A DNA stretch of 64,000 nucleotides from Climacium dendroides (GCA_950106755.1 CATNNA010000007.1:1178001-1242000), one strand, 5' to 3'; positions 1-11,394 are shown, numbered from the stretch's first letter. Numbers and translations are program-made. Notes: generated from the letters alone by a model not told the origin.

Positions 1-824
1 TGGCACTTTTTTAATATTTTAGTGCTCCAGATCTATTTTGTACTACCATGGGAAGAGTACAAGCTGTATACGATTTGAGAATGTTATGTTGCAATGCAGG
101 GTCCAAATTAGGGTTTTAGTTTGAGAGTCATGATGTGTAGTCTAATTATGTGCTTTAGAATATAAGATCAATATTTCACTATCAATGTTGTTTTGAATGA
201 CCATATTTGCCTTCAATTATGAGGTGTGGCAGTTGTTATTGGAAATTATTGTATGAATACTTCAACTCCGCGTTTATCAGCTTGACTGGGACCAATTATT
301 TATTGGAAGCATCTGGAAAGCGGTCTTCATGCAGATGAGAGACGCTCTAGTCACACTAGCTGTACTGCTACTGTGAGAAAGAGGAAGTATGCTCATGTGA
401 TAAATTGGACGAATGAGCACCAAAATCTGTTGCTTAACGGAGAGAAATGTTGGGCTATACCCTTCATTGGATTTAAATTTCTGGCATTCTCTTCGGCTGA
501 ATCATTCATATAGATTTTTTTATTCAGGGGAGCAGTTGCTACTTCAAACATCTGATTTGCATTGTGAGATTTGAAAGAGATACTCTAGTTTTGAGGATTT
601 CATAACGTTTTGGGACGTGAATCTGGGATTCTTCAGGCTGCAAGATACGGAGATTTGGAAGATGTCCAAAGCTCTCTTGCATAGGGGACGACTGTAAGTT
701 CCCAAGATACTCAAGGCCGAACCGGTATGTAAGAACAATAACTCACTTTACCCGTACAGGCCTACCAATTCTTGGATATGCCCTAGATGTGCTTTAAAAT
801 ATGACTTCCACAACTTTTTTGCAG

Positions 825-1870
825 TTGATATAAAAAATCTTATTGACGTTAACTCCGACAAGCGGGCTGTTGAAGACAATGTCGTTCACGACGTTGTAGC
901 TAACGTTGAGGAGGAGCAGGTAGAAGGCGCCGGTGAAGTTGCGATCCCTCAAATTGCTGAAGGTCAGCAAGGAGTGGAAGATGTGTACGCCATAGTCAAA
1001 GACTTCGGGGCGCAGGCAACATCTGAGAGGAGAGAAAGCACGATGGAGACCTCTACGGAGCAACAGGCGATGCAACGTCTCTCTTTCCATTTTAAGTGCC
1101 AAGTGACCGACATGAAGCACTCCCTTTGTTAGGCTAGTGAAGTTATTTCCATGAATTGCCTTGTATGAGGATGGTGTCGTAGCGTAGTAGCGTTTGTTTG
1201 CAATGCTTCAATTTTTTTTTACAAGTGCGTGTCAAATTGGACATCGAAGTGAACGTCACTAGTGGCAGACGCTGATGCACTCTAGGGCTTAGCCTGTTCT
1301 TTTCAAAGCGAGTACATCAGAATAGTATGTAAGCAGAAGTCAAAGTTTCCTTTCAGTCCCCCATTCCATTGAATGCGCAGGTATGTTTTACAATAACTAT
1401 GTGCATCTTATAGGAAAGCAAGTGCCTCAATGGTGCTCAGGTAAGGCTAGGAAGTGTAGGTGATTAGAGGATGTCAAAAGTGAATAATAATTGTGTGATG
1501 GTGTTGCAGGAAGACATTGAAGTCCTTGGTGAGTCCTCCAACTAGCTTCGGCATGCTGTGAGGACTACGCAAGCTGCGAAGGGTACGAAGGCTACACCGA
1601 AGGCAGCAATTCCCAAAGCGGTGGGTCTTCCTAAACCTACCCAACCCACTAAAAAGGTTAGGAAGGTTGCATTCCATTCACCCATACTTTCATTTGTTTC
1701 TGTATGCAACTTAAAAGAGTAATGCAAGTGTAGTATTCCTTGACATTTGTTGTGTCTGTATAAGAGTCCCAGAAATAAACATGCACGAGTAGGTACTGCT
1801 GGTTTTGACTTGGTGTGGTACGATGCAGACTGCTGTTGTCAAGAAATCGGATGCACCTCGGAAGAAGTGA
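825..1870 (+). pseudogene. Exon-like remnants of a gene inside the CACTA element
   Basis: After a pyrimidine-rich splice acceptor (CTTTTTTGCAG, about 825) a frame of roughly 100 codons is open to a TAG at about 1131. It is acidic and Glu/Gln/Val-rich and has no ATG of its own. Further exon-like pieces follow: GCAG then about 20 bases then GTGAGT near 1510-1530, a Lys/Pro/Thr-rich stretch near 1575-1660 ending in AAAAAG, and a last basic piece after GATGCAG (about 1828) ending in TGA near 1870. I do not recognise the protein. Position inside a CACTA element suggests either an element gene or a captured host gene. Joining these pieces into one gene is inference. Confidence 0.3.
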
Positions 1871-1922
1871 GTCCTTGTTTGCCATAGTGTGTCCAACTGA
1901 ACGTCGCATATGATGGTCAAGC

Positions 1923-2461
1923 ATGTTATTTAGAACATTGAGTAGAACGCACCATGTTTTCATCGAAAGTGTTGTAGTTAATGTTGTTGTGGATTTCTTC
2001 GTAGTACTAGACTATGGGCATGTGCATAGCTATTTTGTGCAGAAGTTGGCAAGTGGCCTTATAATCCCAATGCCATTGAAAAGACAAGCTTCTATGCTTG
2101 GACATCTCTTACAAAGACACATAATTCATCTTCTAATGGCATATCTCAATCTTCCATTCACTCATGTATATGGGCTGTAGAGTACATCGTCTTTGATGTT
2201 GAGGTTTATGATTCACGTTGTTCATTTCGTTCGAGAAAACATCCTTCTTCTCGCATTGTATGTCTTTTGTAATGCTCAAGAAAACACTGCAGTTGTCACT
2301 GTGCGTGTCGAACGGAACACTGAGCGCAAAGCAATGTATACCCCAGTACATGGGGTGCTCTACGTAATGTCACAATAGACGTGTATGTGGACGATGTCTG
2401 CGATTTCAGCAAAGAAGAAATTTCATAGTATTGTCCACCCAGCTCATTTCCTAAAGCACAT
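1923..2461. other. No recognisable gene; interior of the CACTA element
   Basis: Short overlapping open frames occur on both strands, but none has a recognisable motif, splice-consistent structure or codon pattern. Best treated as non-coding interior of the truncated CACTA element. Confidence 0.4.
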
Positions 2462-2915
2462 TCTCGTTGACTCTGATGTCATTTAAAACATCCTCTTGTC
2501 AAATGTGACGTCTTAGAGAACATCACACAGAACATCGGCATGTACCGCAGAAAAGTGCCACGTCAGCTGCCATGTAGGCTGCGTGCACCGGAAATTATTT
2601 TCCACGTCGGATATTTAGGGGTCCACGTCATTGGATACGTCAGAACGTCGTTGGATGAAAAAGTTTTCCAACGTGCCCCTGCCCATCGTTAAAAATCCTA
2701 CGTGGATGCCAAAACCCCTCCACATGGCACTCTCAGAAACTCTTGGGTGACCCTGTTGTTTTCGATGTCACAAAAAATTTAAGCACGTTTTAGCATATAA
2801 CATGGCCCGTTTTTGGCCCGTTTTTTTAAACGGATCTTTTTAGACGTCACTATAGGCACCGTCCTTGTTAAATAAAACATCACGGCACGTTTTTTCCGAT
2901 GTTAAAAGAAACACT
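2462..2915. repeat. Subterminal repeat region of the CACTA element (GACGT/AACATC motifs)
   Basis: Many short direct and inverted copies of GACGT, CACGTC and AACATC occur here (for example near 2510, 2560, 2610, 2630, 2640, 2845 and 2880), just inside the CACTA terminus at 2929. In CACTA elements such arrays bind the element's TNPA-type protein; that role is inferred from position. Confidence 0.45.
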
Positions 2916-3157
2916 GAATTCTTCTAGTGCTCTACAATGTCAGGGTAGACTGGGAAATCAAGAATAGGACCTTGGCGGCGATCGGAAAGTTGGTGGATGT
3001 GCCACTAGATAGTATGCTGCTAGGGAAGGTGGCAGATTGTATCACCGATCCGGTCGAGGCCCGGAAGCAAGGAGAGGAGATAATCCAGTTGGAGAAGGAG
3101 GAGGATACTTTGAAGGCGAAAATCTTCGCCTTAAAGGAGGAAGTGACTACCACTCGT

Positions 3158-4898
3158 TGTAGTGATTAGTCGGACCAGTATTCCTCCAGTTAGCCCTTAA
3201 ATCTCTCCAAAGGCCCACTTAGAGTAAATCGCTTCGGAATCGTTCCCACGAGAACTTGAGGTTTACAAATTCATAGGCTAACTCGACCTAAGCATTCACT
3301 TTCTCTCCTTCTTACTAATCCGGACTACAGGTCCAATCCGGACTATAGGTCCAATCCGGCCACTAGTGCCGGGTGGGTTCTGGAATAGTCCGGAAACCGT
3401 TCAGTTGCCCCTTCCAAGATCCTTGGGTTTAGGTGACGAGTGGCCAGATCCACCGTTCGGATGCTCACCGTATCCGGAAACACGCTCTCTCTCTCTCTCA
3501 ACCTCTTTACCTCTAATACTGATGCTAAACTAACACTTTAGGGATCGGAAGTGTCCTACTTTTCCATCACCTCACAAATCCGGAATGCTTACCGGAACAG
3601 GTCACGCAGGGACGGTCAAGGACTACAACGACATTCTAGCATTACCCTGACACTGAGCATCCCGTCGACCGGGTGGGTATCCTCGCACTCTCTTGGGCGT
3701 TGCGCCGGGGCTTTGAATCCGTCTACGGGGAATTCCAGTATCCAGAATTCGGGCACGTCTTGCAAACTCTCGTACACGAAAGTTGCTAGCAGCCTCTCAG
3801 ATACCCTTACACCTAAGGCCGTATCCTACCCTCAGGCTATACCAGCATCCAGGCAGTAGTACACTAATACTACTGTCGGAACAATCCGGCCGATCTCCCC
3901 ATCAAGTTAGTGATGTCCGGAAACCACTCACAAAGTCGACTCTTGCTACTCAAGGTAAGTTCTCAGCATTCGGAAAAGCACGAATGGACCCCCATCCCCC
4001 ACAAGCATGTACCAAATACAAAAAAATAAAAGAATGGAAACCTCCAAACACTTGAATTAGGCTCAAAAAAAATACAAGCTGAAAATAATGGGACCGATGT
4101 GAATGACCACAAAGGTCCATCAAAACCTAAGTTATACTAAAACTAACATCATCCTAAAAATCCCACAAAACATTCCTACTGGACTGCTAGATTTTTGGTA
4201 ATCCGTAGTGAACATCCCGGGATATTCGGAAAGATCAGTGTCAGATCCTATAAATCCGGAATTTCCTAAAATTCCAGATCTTCCTAAATTTCCGGAACGT
4301 CCCGAATTTCCAAAAATTTCTAAAATTCCGGATCCATTTCGGATCTGCCCTTTCCAGATCTGCCCTTTCCGCTTCCAACCGGAGTCGTCTTCGTTGCCGC
4401 TCGGTATGAGGCTTCTGTTCCGAATCATGTTTCGGATTCCGGATCTTCATTTGGATCCTATCCAGATCCTATCTGGATCTTATCCAAATCCTATCTGGAT
4501 CTTCATCTAGATCTTCATCCGGATCCTATTCGGATTTTTATCTGGATCCTATCCGGATCTTCATCCGGATCCTATCCGGATCCTAGACATTTACGGATTC
4601 TGGATCCGTTAGTTCGGAATAGTTCTAGATTGATTCCGGATTTAGTATTGATACTACAAAAAGTCTTTGAAAATATTTTTTAGACGACTCTCTAGGCTCC
4701 GGTTTCCGGTTAGGACGGAAAGTGCAAATTTCCTCCTTAACCATTTTACCATAATTAAGAGCCCCTATAATTGTTAATCCATAACTCTAGTAATTTCTCT
4801 ATTTCTACTCCATAGAATAAAGAAAATGTACTATGAATAGATTTCTTACTTCAAATTCTATTTGAAATAAATATAATCTATTTGTTCCGATTCCGACA
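3158..4898. mobile_element. Solo LTR (1,741 bp) nested in copy A
   Basis: The insert begins TGTAGTGATTAG and ends TTCCGACA, so it has the TG...CA ends of an LTR. It interrupts the copy A reading frame exactly, and is flanked by near-identical 5-bp duplications (CTCGT at 3153-3157, TTCGT at 4899-4903, one C/T difference). No internal coding region or primer-binding site is present, as expected after LTR-LTR recombination. It contains tandem CCGGATC-type repeats. The family is not the same as copies A/B, since its ends differ. Confidence 0.75.
4254..4590. repeat. CCGGAT-rich short tandem repeats
   Basis: Degenerate units of about 12 bp: ATCCGGATCCT / ATCTGGATCTTC types at 4431-4590, and CCGGAATTTCC-type at 4254-4345. 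They lie within the solo LTR. They produce long open frames in several phases with Ile/Pro/Asp-rich translations, which I regard as repeat artefacts. Confidence 0.75.
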
Positions 4899-5400
4899 TT
4901 CGTGAAATGGTAGAGGAGACTCAGAAGACAGCTGAGCGGGTGAAGGACACCTTAGGAGTATCCGGGATGGCCACCACCAAGGCTAAGTTGTTTGATGAGG
5001 AGGTACAGAAGGAGAAGAAACTATCTGGTTCCAGGATAGTTAGAATTCTTACAGACTATGCCAAACAGGTCGAAGCAGTGATGACGGAGGCACGGATATC
5101 TACGGATCGGATTAAGGAGAGTAGCTGGAAATTGACTGGGGCTACATGCTCCAAGGGAATTCAGCTCTCGGATCTCTCTCTACTGGAGTTGTTTCCGGAT
5201 GAGTTAGTTCCAAAAGAGGGAAAGGATAGGACTTCCAAGTCCAAGAAGTCCAAATGAGCGCCAGTATCGGTCAACACGCATGAGTCTATGATTGACTTGG
5301 AGTCTATGTCCGATTCCAGCCAAGGCGACTCGGCCCCTAAACCTACGGATGGAGAACGGAATTGGAACTTGAGCGAGGTCTTTGAGCAGATGGAACCCAA

Positions 5401-5573
5401 CACTAGAAGAAACCCGCGTTTAACTTGACGGATTTTTTTGCGCATCATGTTACAATTTCATGTTTTTATGTCAAAAACTTGTAAACTTGGACGTAATTTT
5501 TGACATAAAAACATGAAATTGTAACATGATGCGCAAAAAAATCCGTCAAGTTAAATGCGGGTTTCTTCTAGTG
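5401..5573. mobile_element. CACTA MITE with 77-nt inverted arms
   Basis: The 173 bp element starts CACTAGAAGAAAC and ends GTTTCTTCTAGTG. It is flanked by a perfect 3-bp duplication CAA (5398-5400 and 5574-5576), the hallmark of CACTA transposons. The left and right arms are inverse complements over about 77 nt with one mismatch, leaving a loop of only about 20 nt. It has no coding capacity and must have been moved in trans by a CACTA transposase. It sits inside copy A. Confidence 0.92.
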
Positions 5574-5759
5574 CAATCTGAAGAGTCCCACCTTAGGATC
5601 AAACTTGTAAACTAGTTAAGATTGTACATGTTAGGGAGGTTTAGCATGCATCCGGATCATATTCCAATCCAATTAAGTAGTAGTTAAGATCGGAAGTCTA
5701 GCCTGAATAGCGGCGAAATTCCGTAGTATTTTTTGCCTTTTTGTATTTTAGGGTTTTTG

Positions 5760-5766
5760 TATATAA
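5760..5766 (+). promoter_or_regulatory. TATA box of LTR copy A
   Basis: TATATAAA-like core preceded by a T-rich stretch. The same motif in the same context (TTTTTGTATATAAA) lies at 48245 in copy B, so it has been conserved between copies and is likely the LTR promoter. Confidence 0.5.
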
Positions 5767-6788
5767 ACCAATCCCTAAGACGAGAACTAGGAAAAAAAAG
5801 TCTTCTTTTGCATTCTTCTTGAGTTTTCTATTCACTTTTTTATTGTATGTCTCTTTCATATGTGGCAACGTTGTATGATGAGGAGTAAGGAGGGCATAAA
5901 TAGAGTCACGAGTGATTTTTTTCTCCCCTTGGTGTTTCAATTCTTATTCTAAGTGTATATGAGTAGGTAGCAAAAAATTGGGAGTGAACTTCAATTCCTT
6001 AGCACGTCTAGAGTTTAGGATTCCAAGTGAGAAAGTCGTTGTTAGGCTAGGTGGATAGGGAGGGATTCGTTAGTCGTGCTAGAACTCTTGGGTGGGAAAT
6101 CCGGTTGAATATTCAATCTCCTATGAGGTCTCACTGCCTTGGTTGGTAAACAGAAAAGCTTTAGTAGATATTGGAATGGACGGGTATATTTGTGACCACC
6201 TAACTTCGCACGGATAGGAACTGGCATCTAAGGTCGTTGTAGTATGAGAGGACCATACGGGGGGTCTTTGTGTGATCAACAATCCGGATTACCATTTGGG
6301 TTGTTGTGAAGGACCAAACCAGATCCGGAGTAGTTAGAAGATTAGGAGGTAGGACAGTGGGTCTTCAGCCACTATAAATTATGGAAGGAGTAGTGGACTT
6401 ACCACTCTTAAAATCAAGCGGCGACCCCTCTGATGGTGAAACAGAGGTAAAACTGAACTAGATAGGAATGAAGATACGGGTAGACAGTCCAAAACGGATT
6501 GGTTTACAGAGGTACCCCGAAATTGGTAAGATCTTGGAGGGGGATTTACGGATCGGATAGTTAATAGAACCGAAAGGTAGAGGGGAATCCGGTTCTTCAT
6601 TATTCGGGTATTGTAGTGTTTCCGATATTAGACATAGAAATGGAAAGTAGAATTTGAATACTAACTTAGCTTAATTACTTAATAAGGCTAAATACTTCAC
6701 AGGATCTCGGGGGTTTGAGTCACTTATTTATGCTCTAGAGTGGTTTTGGGGAGTATAACGGGGAATTTACTTATGTTGTATTGCGACA

Positions 6789-7835
6789 CCCATTTCTATA
6801 TTCACTTGGCTCCTTATCTTTTTGTTTGGCTGTCTCTCCATTCGGACGCAAAATGGCAAAAGAAGTTTACAACGACTTGATAATGGGCTAACGTTAGAAC
6901 ATCCTGATAACCTTTCTTTGGGACTTCAACCTCCAAGAGCTAGCGCAAAAGATTCTTGTGAAGAAAGTTAGCATAAAAATATAGCTAAAGTGTAGGCTAT
7001 TGAATGCTTAACTCTGCTAGAATGGTTTCAAGGACAAGAAACTCGATCGATTCATCATGAACGAGCTAATGAGGTTGAAGAATCAACACTCATTGCCTTG
7101 CAAGGACGCCAACTAGATTCTTTACACCAATAAGGTATGGAATCAATTCGCTGGTTAATGTGGCTATTCTCTTGATGTCATCTACAACATTTGGAAGGAG
7201 TTCAAGAAGGACATAGCAAGCAGCGCATGGTTGAATAGTTGCACGTATTTGATGAGTTCAACCATGGATAAATCGCCTAGTGGAATGGCTTTGGACTATT
7301 TTTTTGCCGTCTTAAAGAAGTTCACAACTACCAAAGTAAGTTAGAAACGGTTGTTGTAATGCCTAGTGTTGTAATGATGCCCGGTGTTGTAAAGATGTCA
7401 ATACCGGGTCACTATGAGTGTCGGCACAGTAGCAACATAATATTCATTAAAATGAGAGTATTCCACCAAAATGAGAGTTACAGAAGTTTAATTTCATTTG
7501 AAAACGGAGAAGAGAATTCCTCAAACAATATTCAAATCATACAAGAATTAAAATCAAATGAACACAAGTAGGAATCAAATATCATAACCACAAGGTAAAC
7601 GTTCATATTGATCTTTCACTTGTATACCATGAGTTGTTCCATACATCTTGAACTATGCTTGGCTAGGTCCAGTGACACTATATTACAGGCAACGAACTAT
7701 AAAGGCCAGTAATGTAGTTCATTACATTGTTCTGCGTACATTGTAAAAGCTACGAGTGTGATTCACTCGAGCTCTGAGTTCTTTTGTAATATGCACATTG
7801 AGCTTTCATGAAGCATGAATGTATGACTCTACACT
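6789..7835. other. Degenerate coding-like sequence followed by AT-rich spacer
   Basis: After the end of LTR copy A, one plus-strand phase at 6850-7340 reads as protein-like sequence (for example a piece GFKDKKLDRFIMNELMRLKN near 7020-7080) but is broken by several stops. I do not recognise it. It may be a dead transposon gene or host gene relic. From 7350 to 7835 I see no gene. Confidence 0.3.
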
Positions 7836-7887
7836 ATGAACAAGTACTATACGTGTCATTTACTCTTGAGCTCTACGATTGCCTTCG

Positions 7888-8289
7888 TCATCTTCGGCCT
7901 GTGGTTGTACTTGCTTGTAATTCATGAGCTTGGAAAGCCCACATACTTCCTTGAACATCCAAAGAAGGACCCACGTCCTCACCATATAGTTTCCGCTGTG
8001 TTGCTCTATCGCAAGGTGAGGACGACATCGGTGTAGCAAAAACATCGGTAGACTTCATGGGCGATGGAGAACATGATTTTGGACGATGTGGAGCTGAACC
8101 CGGGGGACTATCCACCACCCCATCATCAACGGGCTTTAGGGAGAAGTCCATTGTCGAATTTGCAGTGGCAGCCGAACACATGAAGTTTCCTGTACTCAGA
8201 ATTAGATTCTGCCCGTAGTCGGAGAAAGAGTCAGCTGATGCAGTGCACGGAAGACTGGTGTGCTGAACTAGAGAGAACAACGTTCCCAA
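7888..8289 (-). CDS. Hypothetical exon-like open frame
   Basis: An open frame of about 130 codons, Ser/Pro-rich, with no recognised motif. It is preceded on the minus strand by an acceptor-like TTTTCTTAG near 8297, so it may be an exon of the neighbouring element gene set rather than an independent gene. No promoter or homologue is evident. It lies just downstream of the FCP1-like gene and near a palindrome copy at 8404-8420. Confidence 0.25.
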   Translation of the reverse strand: MGTLFSLVQHTSLPCTASADSFSDYGQNLILSTGNFMCSAATANSTMDFSLKPVDDGVVDSPPGSAPHRPKSCSPSPMKSTDVFATPMSSSPCDRATQRKLYGEDVGPSLDVQGSMWAFQAHELQASTTTGRR

Positions 8290-8403
8290 ATTCTAAGAAA
8301 ACAAAGAGATTACAACAATTTAATCAAAAACTGTAACTGTTATTACATTTACAAGTAAACTCCAATAGCAAATTTGCAGTCTAGGAAATCCTGGCCATCG
8401 AAT

Positions 8404-8420
8404 GAGGTCGACCCGACCTA
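8404..8420. promoter_or_regulatory. Leftmost palindrome of the TTCAGGTCG family
   Basis: GAGGTCGACCCGACCTA, a decayed copy of the TTCAGGTCG-N3-CGACCTGAA palindrome. It marks the leftmost point reached by this repeat family in the window. Confidence 0.6.
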
Positions 8421-8692
8421 AACTGGAGGAAGAAGAAAATACAAAAAGGTATTCATAAAAAAATTATATTACAGAAATTACGTATATCTCTAACCATACA
8501 TGCGAATGCACGAGCCATTAAGGTCGAGGCGAGCTGAAGTTCACTAGGAACTCAAAGAACAATCCACATGCCATTCAACATGACTCAACCTGAACTAAAG
8601 CAATAAATAAACTACCCTCTCGTAACGCCGATTAGACGATGACACAGTCACTGCATCCACGTGGCTCATGAACAGCAATGAAATGCAGTGCG

Positions 8693-9871
8693 CTATCGGT
8701 ATGCCGAAGAGACTCTGACTGCATCCATAAGACTATTGTACATGCCACGATTTCTCTCGTCATACAACATCTTCCGCCCAATTTTCCCCGCACTACTCTT
8801 GCGAAATGATTTCAACCCTTCATCTCGAGCTATGTGAAGTCGCCTGAGCCAGGGCAAAAGGACCATGTCCAAATATGAGTTCCTGGGGCCGTTACCCTTG
8901 GGAGACCAACTGATGGGGAGAACGACGTTCTCCGACTTGTTCATGAAGTGCTTCATAGGACTATCGTCAACTATGATAGTATTCTCTCGAAGAAATTGCC
9001 CTTTGAAATTATTAAACAAGGTGTTCGCGTCCTTCACGAACAGGTCCTTGGTGGTGCCTGGCTCCCTGAATGTGACTATCCGGCCCTGTTCCTCACACTT
9101 GAGCGTCGTGCAAGACTCCTGCCCAAGTATAATGCGAGGCTTATCCAGACCGACAAAAAGATAATCGACGATTTTTTGAACGGTAAACTTCTTCATCGAG
9201 CTCCAAATAGAAACGTGTGCTATCAATTCTAGCTCACGAAGGAAATGAGCGCAATTTGGGCGGACAAAGACCGCCTTCGGTCCCACAATCGCAAGAATCG
9301 TGGCGGAGTGCGGTTGGTCTGCATTCCCGACGTGCACAACCCACCCCTTGTACTTGGCGTCTTCACAGATACACAAGACTCCATTCAAGTCCAGGACAAC
9401 ATTCAGCCACTTCTCGGCGACGGTCACCCTGGACGTCAATGGAATCTCAACATCCTTCGACGTATCTCCACGTTCAGATGGGGGAACAGATCCCTACTAT
9501 CAAACGGACAAATGTGTAGCCAGTTACTAAGCTGCACTAACACATTTCGAAACTCAAGGAAAAAGGCAAAATCCAATTGTCGCAGACTATATATGAACAC
9601 AGAGGTACCTATTAGCGCAGAGATCAAGGACGCATGGGCACGAGGTTACCTTTTCCGGCAAAGACAGCGTCGGTCCAACAGGGTCTGGCATTTCAATCTC
9701 CAAAAGCTGAGCGTCGGGAATAGAAACATCATTATCTAAGTGCATGGACTCAGATTCCGGTGCACCTCCACTTGTAGCTTCTATAATGCCACAACCAAAT
9801 GTTGGACATTGTACATGCTGTACAGGAGCAATAGATTTCGGAAGATCATTTGGTCCAGTTGAGATAGCCAT
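8693..9871 (-). CDS. FCP1/NIF-like HAD-family protein, two exons, frame intact
   Basis: Exon 1 runs 9871-9650 (ATG at 9871, 74 codons, ending CCGGAAAAG before GTAACC). Exon 2 runs 9493-8693 after a TTGATAGTAG acceptor, in phase, giving about 340 residues. HAD motifs are visible: motif I DLNGVL (residues 109-114), motif II in HVSIWSSM (about 167-174), the motif III lysine in KDLFV (223) and motif IV VDDSP (249-253). The layout resembles FCP1-homology/NLI-interacting-factor phosphatases. The second Asp of the DxDx(T/V) signature is Asn here, a variant known in plant and fungal FCP1-homology proteins; catalytic activity is therefore uncertain. It lies 3' of the ParB-like gene on the same strand, inside the palindrome-marked region. 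Unlike its neighbours it has no nonsense codon. It could be an element cargo gene or a host-derived capture. Confidence 0.75.
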
Positions 9872-11213
9872 CAGAGGAGGTTCTGCAATTCAGGAAGGGC
9901 CAAACAAACAAGACTTAAAATTTTTACAGAAAAATCCGTATAATTGATTAATAAAATTAAGTACAAAGAAGTCATCATCTTACATGAAGATATGGATTTG
10001 TCAAAAAATTGTTTTCTATCAAAAAGTATTGTCTCCCACACTAAGGGTCTCTATCTAAGTGCAACCTATGACACAAATCAGCTCGAGTCGAGCTAATTCT
10101 ATACAAATGACATCGAGTGATTGTGTGGTCAACATGATGGTGCATCCTGGCCATCCAATGCATGACTCCGATCATCATCAATGGGGATGGCAGGATCCGC
10201 GGGCATCTTCGGACTCGACTCCAAGGTCTTTGAGGACCTGCCACCATCAAGTGGAACTCGAGCCATGTCCTCGTCATCAGGTGGAGGTGGAGGGGTGGAG
10301 GGGCACTCCTCAGTAGGAGGAGGAGCTGGAGGATCTACGGAACCTACAAGAGGAGTGAGAGAGACAGAAGGCACCCTAGTCAATCGTGGAGTGGAGGGTA
10401 AGCTTGAGGATCCACTCATCGTTGGTCTTGCTGGCGCTCCCTGCAGCAAAACCACTTGGTCAACCTGAGACGGCTGTACGGATGCTAGAGGCATAGCACC
10501 ACCAAAACTGTTGATAATGGCCTCCAGTTTGGAGTCGTTCTTTTGTGACATTGCCACCATAAACTATCGCAACTCCGCCATCTCCCTGGCCTGCCTGTCA
10601 AACATCATTTGATCCAGTTCCCGCCTCCTCTTTAGCTCTGCAATTTCTGCATCATAGTCGTCGTCGGCTTGCAATCTTCCCCTCTTTCGCTTCTCCCTGG
10701 AGGCTGGAGACGGCATGGCAGAGGTGTCAAGTGGTTGACCCGACGACGCTGATGATCCCCGGATGCTTTGAGAGCAGATCACTGGAGGGGTGCTCCGATC
10801 CATGGGCACGTCGTCGTCGTCGTCGTCGTCATCATCGGCTGCCCCATCGCTATCGGAGGACTCACACACTATGATTGCAGATGACCTCCGATCGGACGGC
10901 GTGCTTGCCTCTCCAGTTGCCTTCCCCTTGCGCTTTGATGACGAAGGCGTGCTTGACCCCGATGGTCGGCGCGGGAATTTGCCCTCATCAACATAGTATC
11001 CCTCTGGAAGAAAATCGTTCTTATCCAGTTTCTTCGCAGTGGTTGCAATTTCAGTCCACTGGTCAGACTCCTCCGAGTCACCCACAGCAAACACATTAAC
11101 CCCACTCATCTGCAAAGTCACACACAGCGTCACATACTATCAAATTACAATAGTATGAAAATTGCCAAACAAGGATACAATGGTATTTCATGTAACGTCA
11201 GCAATAGGTTGGG

Positions 11214-11394
11214 TCAGGTCGACCCGACCTGAAGTTCACTCTCGGGCACTCAATGGAACCGGTCAGGTCGAGCCAAACTATGGAGGAACACACTCCAATC
11301 AATGCTACGAGTCAGGTCGACCCGACCTGGTTTCTATCACCTTATAATTTCAAGAAGAAATACATGTTCATTTTATTCAGGTCGAATCGACCTT
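11214..11394. promoter_or_regulatory. Palindrome cluster in intron 2 of the ParB-like gene
   Basis: Copies of TCAGGTCG-N3-CGACCTGA at 11214-11232, 11312-11329 and 11376-11394, plus a half-site near 11263. All lie within the intron between exons 2 and 3, spaced 50-100 bp apart. Confidence 0.8.

Larger units (their letters stand above)
1..2929. mobile_element. CACTA-type transposon, right-hand part (left end outside window)
   Basis: The sequence ends at 2929 with TTCTAGTG, the reverse complement of CACTAGAA, matching the termini of the two complete CACTA elements in this window (CACTAGAAGAA). Immediately after 2929 the sequence changes to that of a retroelement LTR (compare 2930-3157 with about 47330-47570), so this is an insertion into that LTR. 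The last 450 bases are rich in short GACGT/ACGTC and AACATC motifs, as expected of a CACTA subterminal region. No left terminus is present in the window, so the element must start before base 1. The candidate target duplication (CTC at 2930-2932) cannot be checked. Confidence 0.6.
2930..5400 (+). pseudogene. Fragment of the LTR-borne reading frame (copy A), split by an insertion
   Basis: The frame at 2930-3157 (containing DWEIKNRTL, and EDTLKAKIFALKEE) and the frame at 4904-5257 (containing TKAKLFDEEVQKEKKLSGSR) match consecutive parts of the reading frame inside copy B's LTR (about 47360-47940). In copy B these are DWEIKKRTI, VDTLKAELFAL and TKACLFEEEVHREKKISGTR. The two halves are separated by the solo LTR at 3158-4898. 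The residues are coiled-coil-like (heptads of Leu/Lys/Glu). At the position where copy B has a TAG stop (47739-47741), this copy reads Gln. The frame ends at a TGA near 5255. Function unknown; it may be a structural or regulatory protein of the retroelement. Confidence 0.7.
2930..6788 (+). mobile_element. Long LTR of a Ty3/gypsy-type element (copy A), broken by three insertions
   Basis: Segments 2930-3157, 4899-5400 and 5577-6788 align in order with 47330-49274 of the better preserved element (copy B). Shared parts include the 3' end of the LTR-borne reading frame, a TATA box, the stretch AAGTCGTTG...CGGTTGA, and the LTR end ...TGCGACA. The terminal CA is at 6788. No primer-binding site follows, unlike copy B at 49285, so this is a 3' LTR or a solo LTR. 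Interruptions are a CACTA element (to 2929), a solo LTR (3158-4898) and a CACTA MITE (5401-5573). The left end is outside the window, so no target duplication can be checked. Confidence 0.75.

Noticed and set aside
4132..4510. Open frames with FPKIPDLPKFPE-like repeats
   Set aside because: Produced by the CCGGAT-type tandem repeats inside the solo LTR; readable on both strands.
10790..10996. Plus-strand frame with a poly-Ser run
   Set aside because: Antisense of the Asp-run exon of the ParB-like gene.
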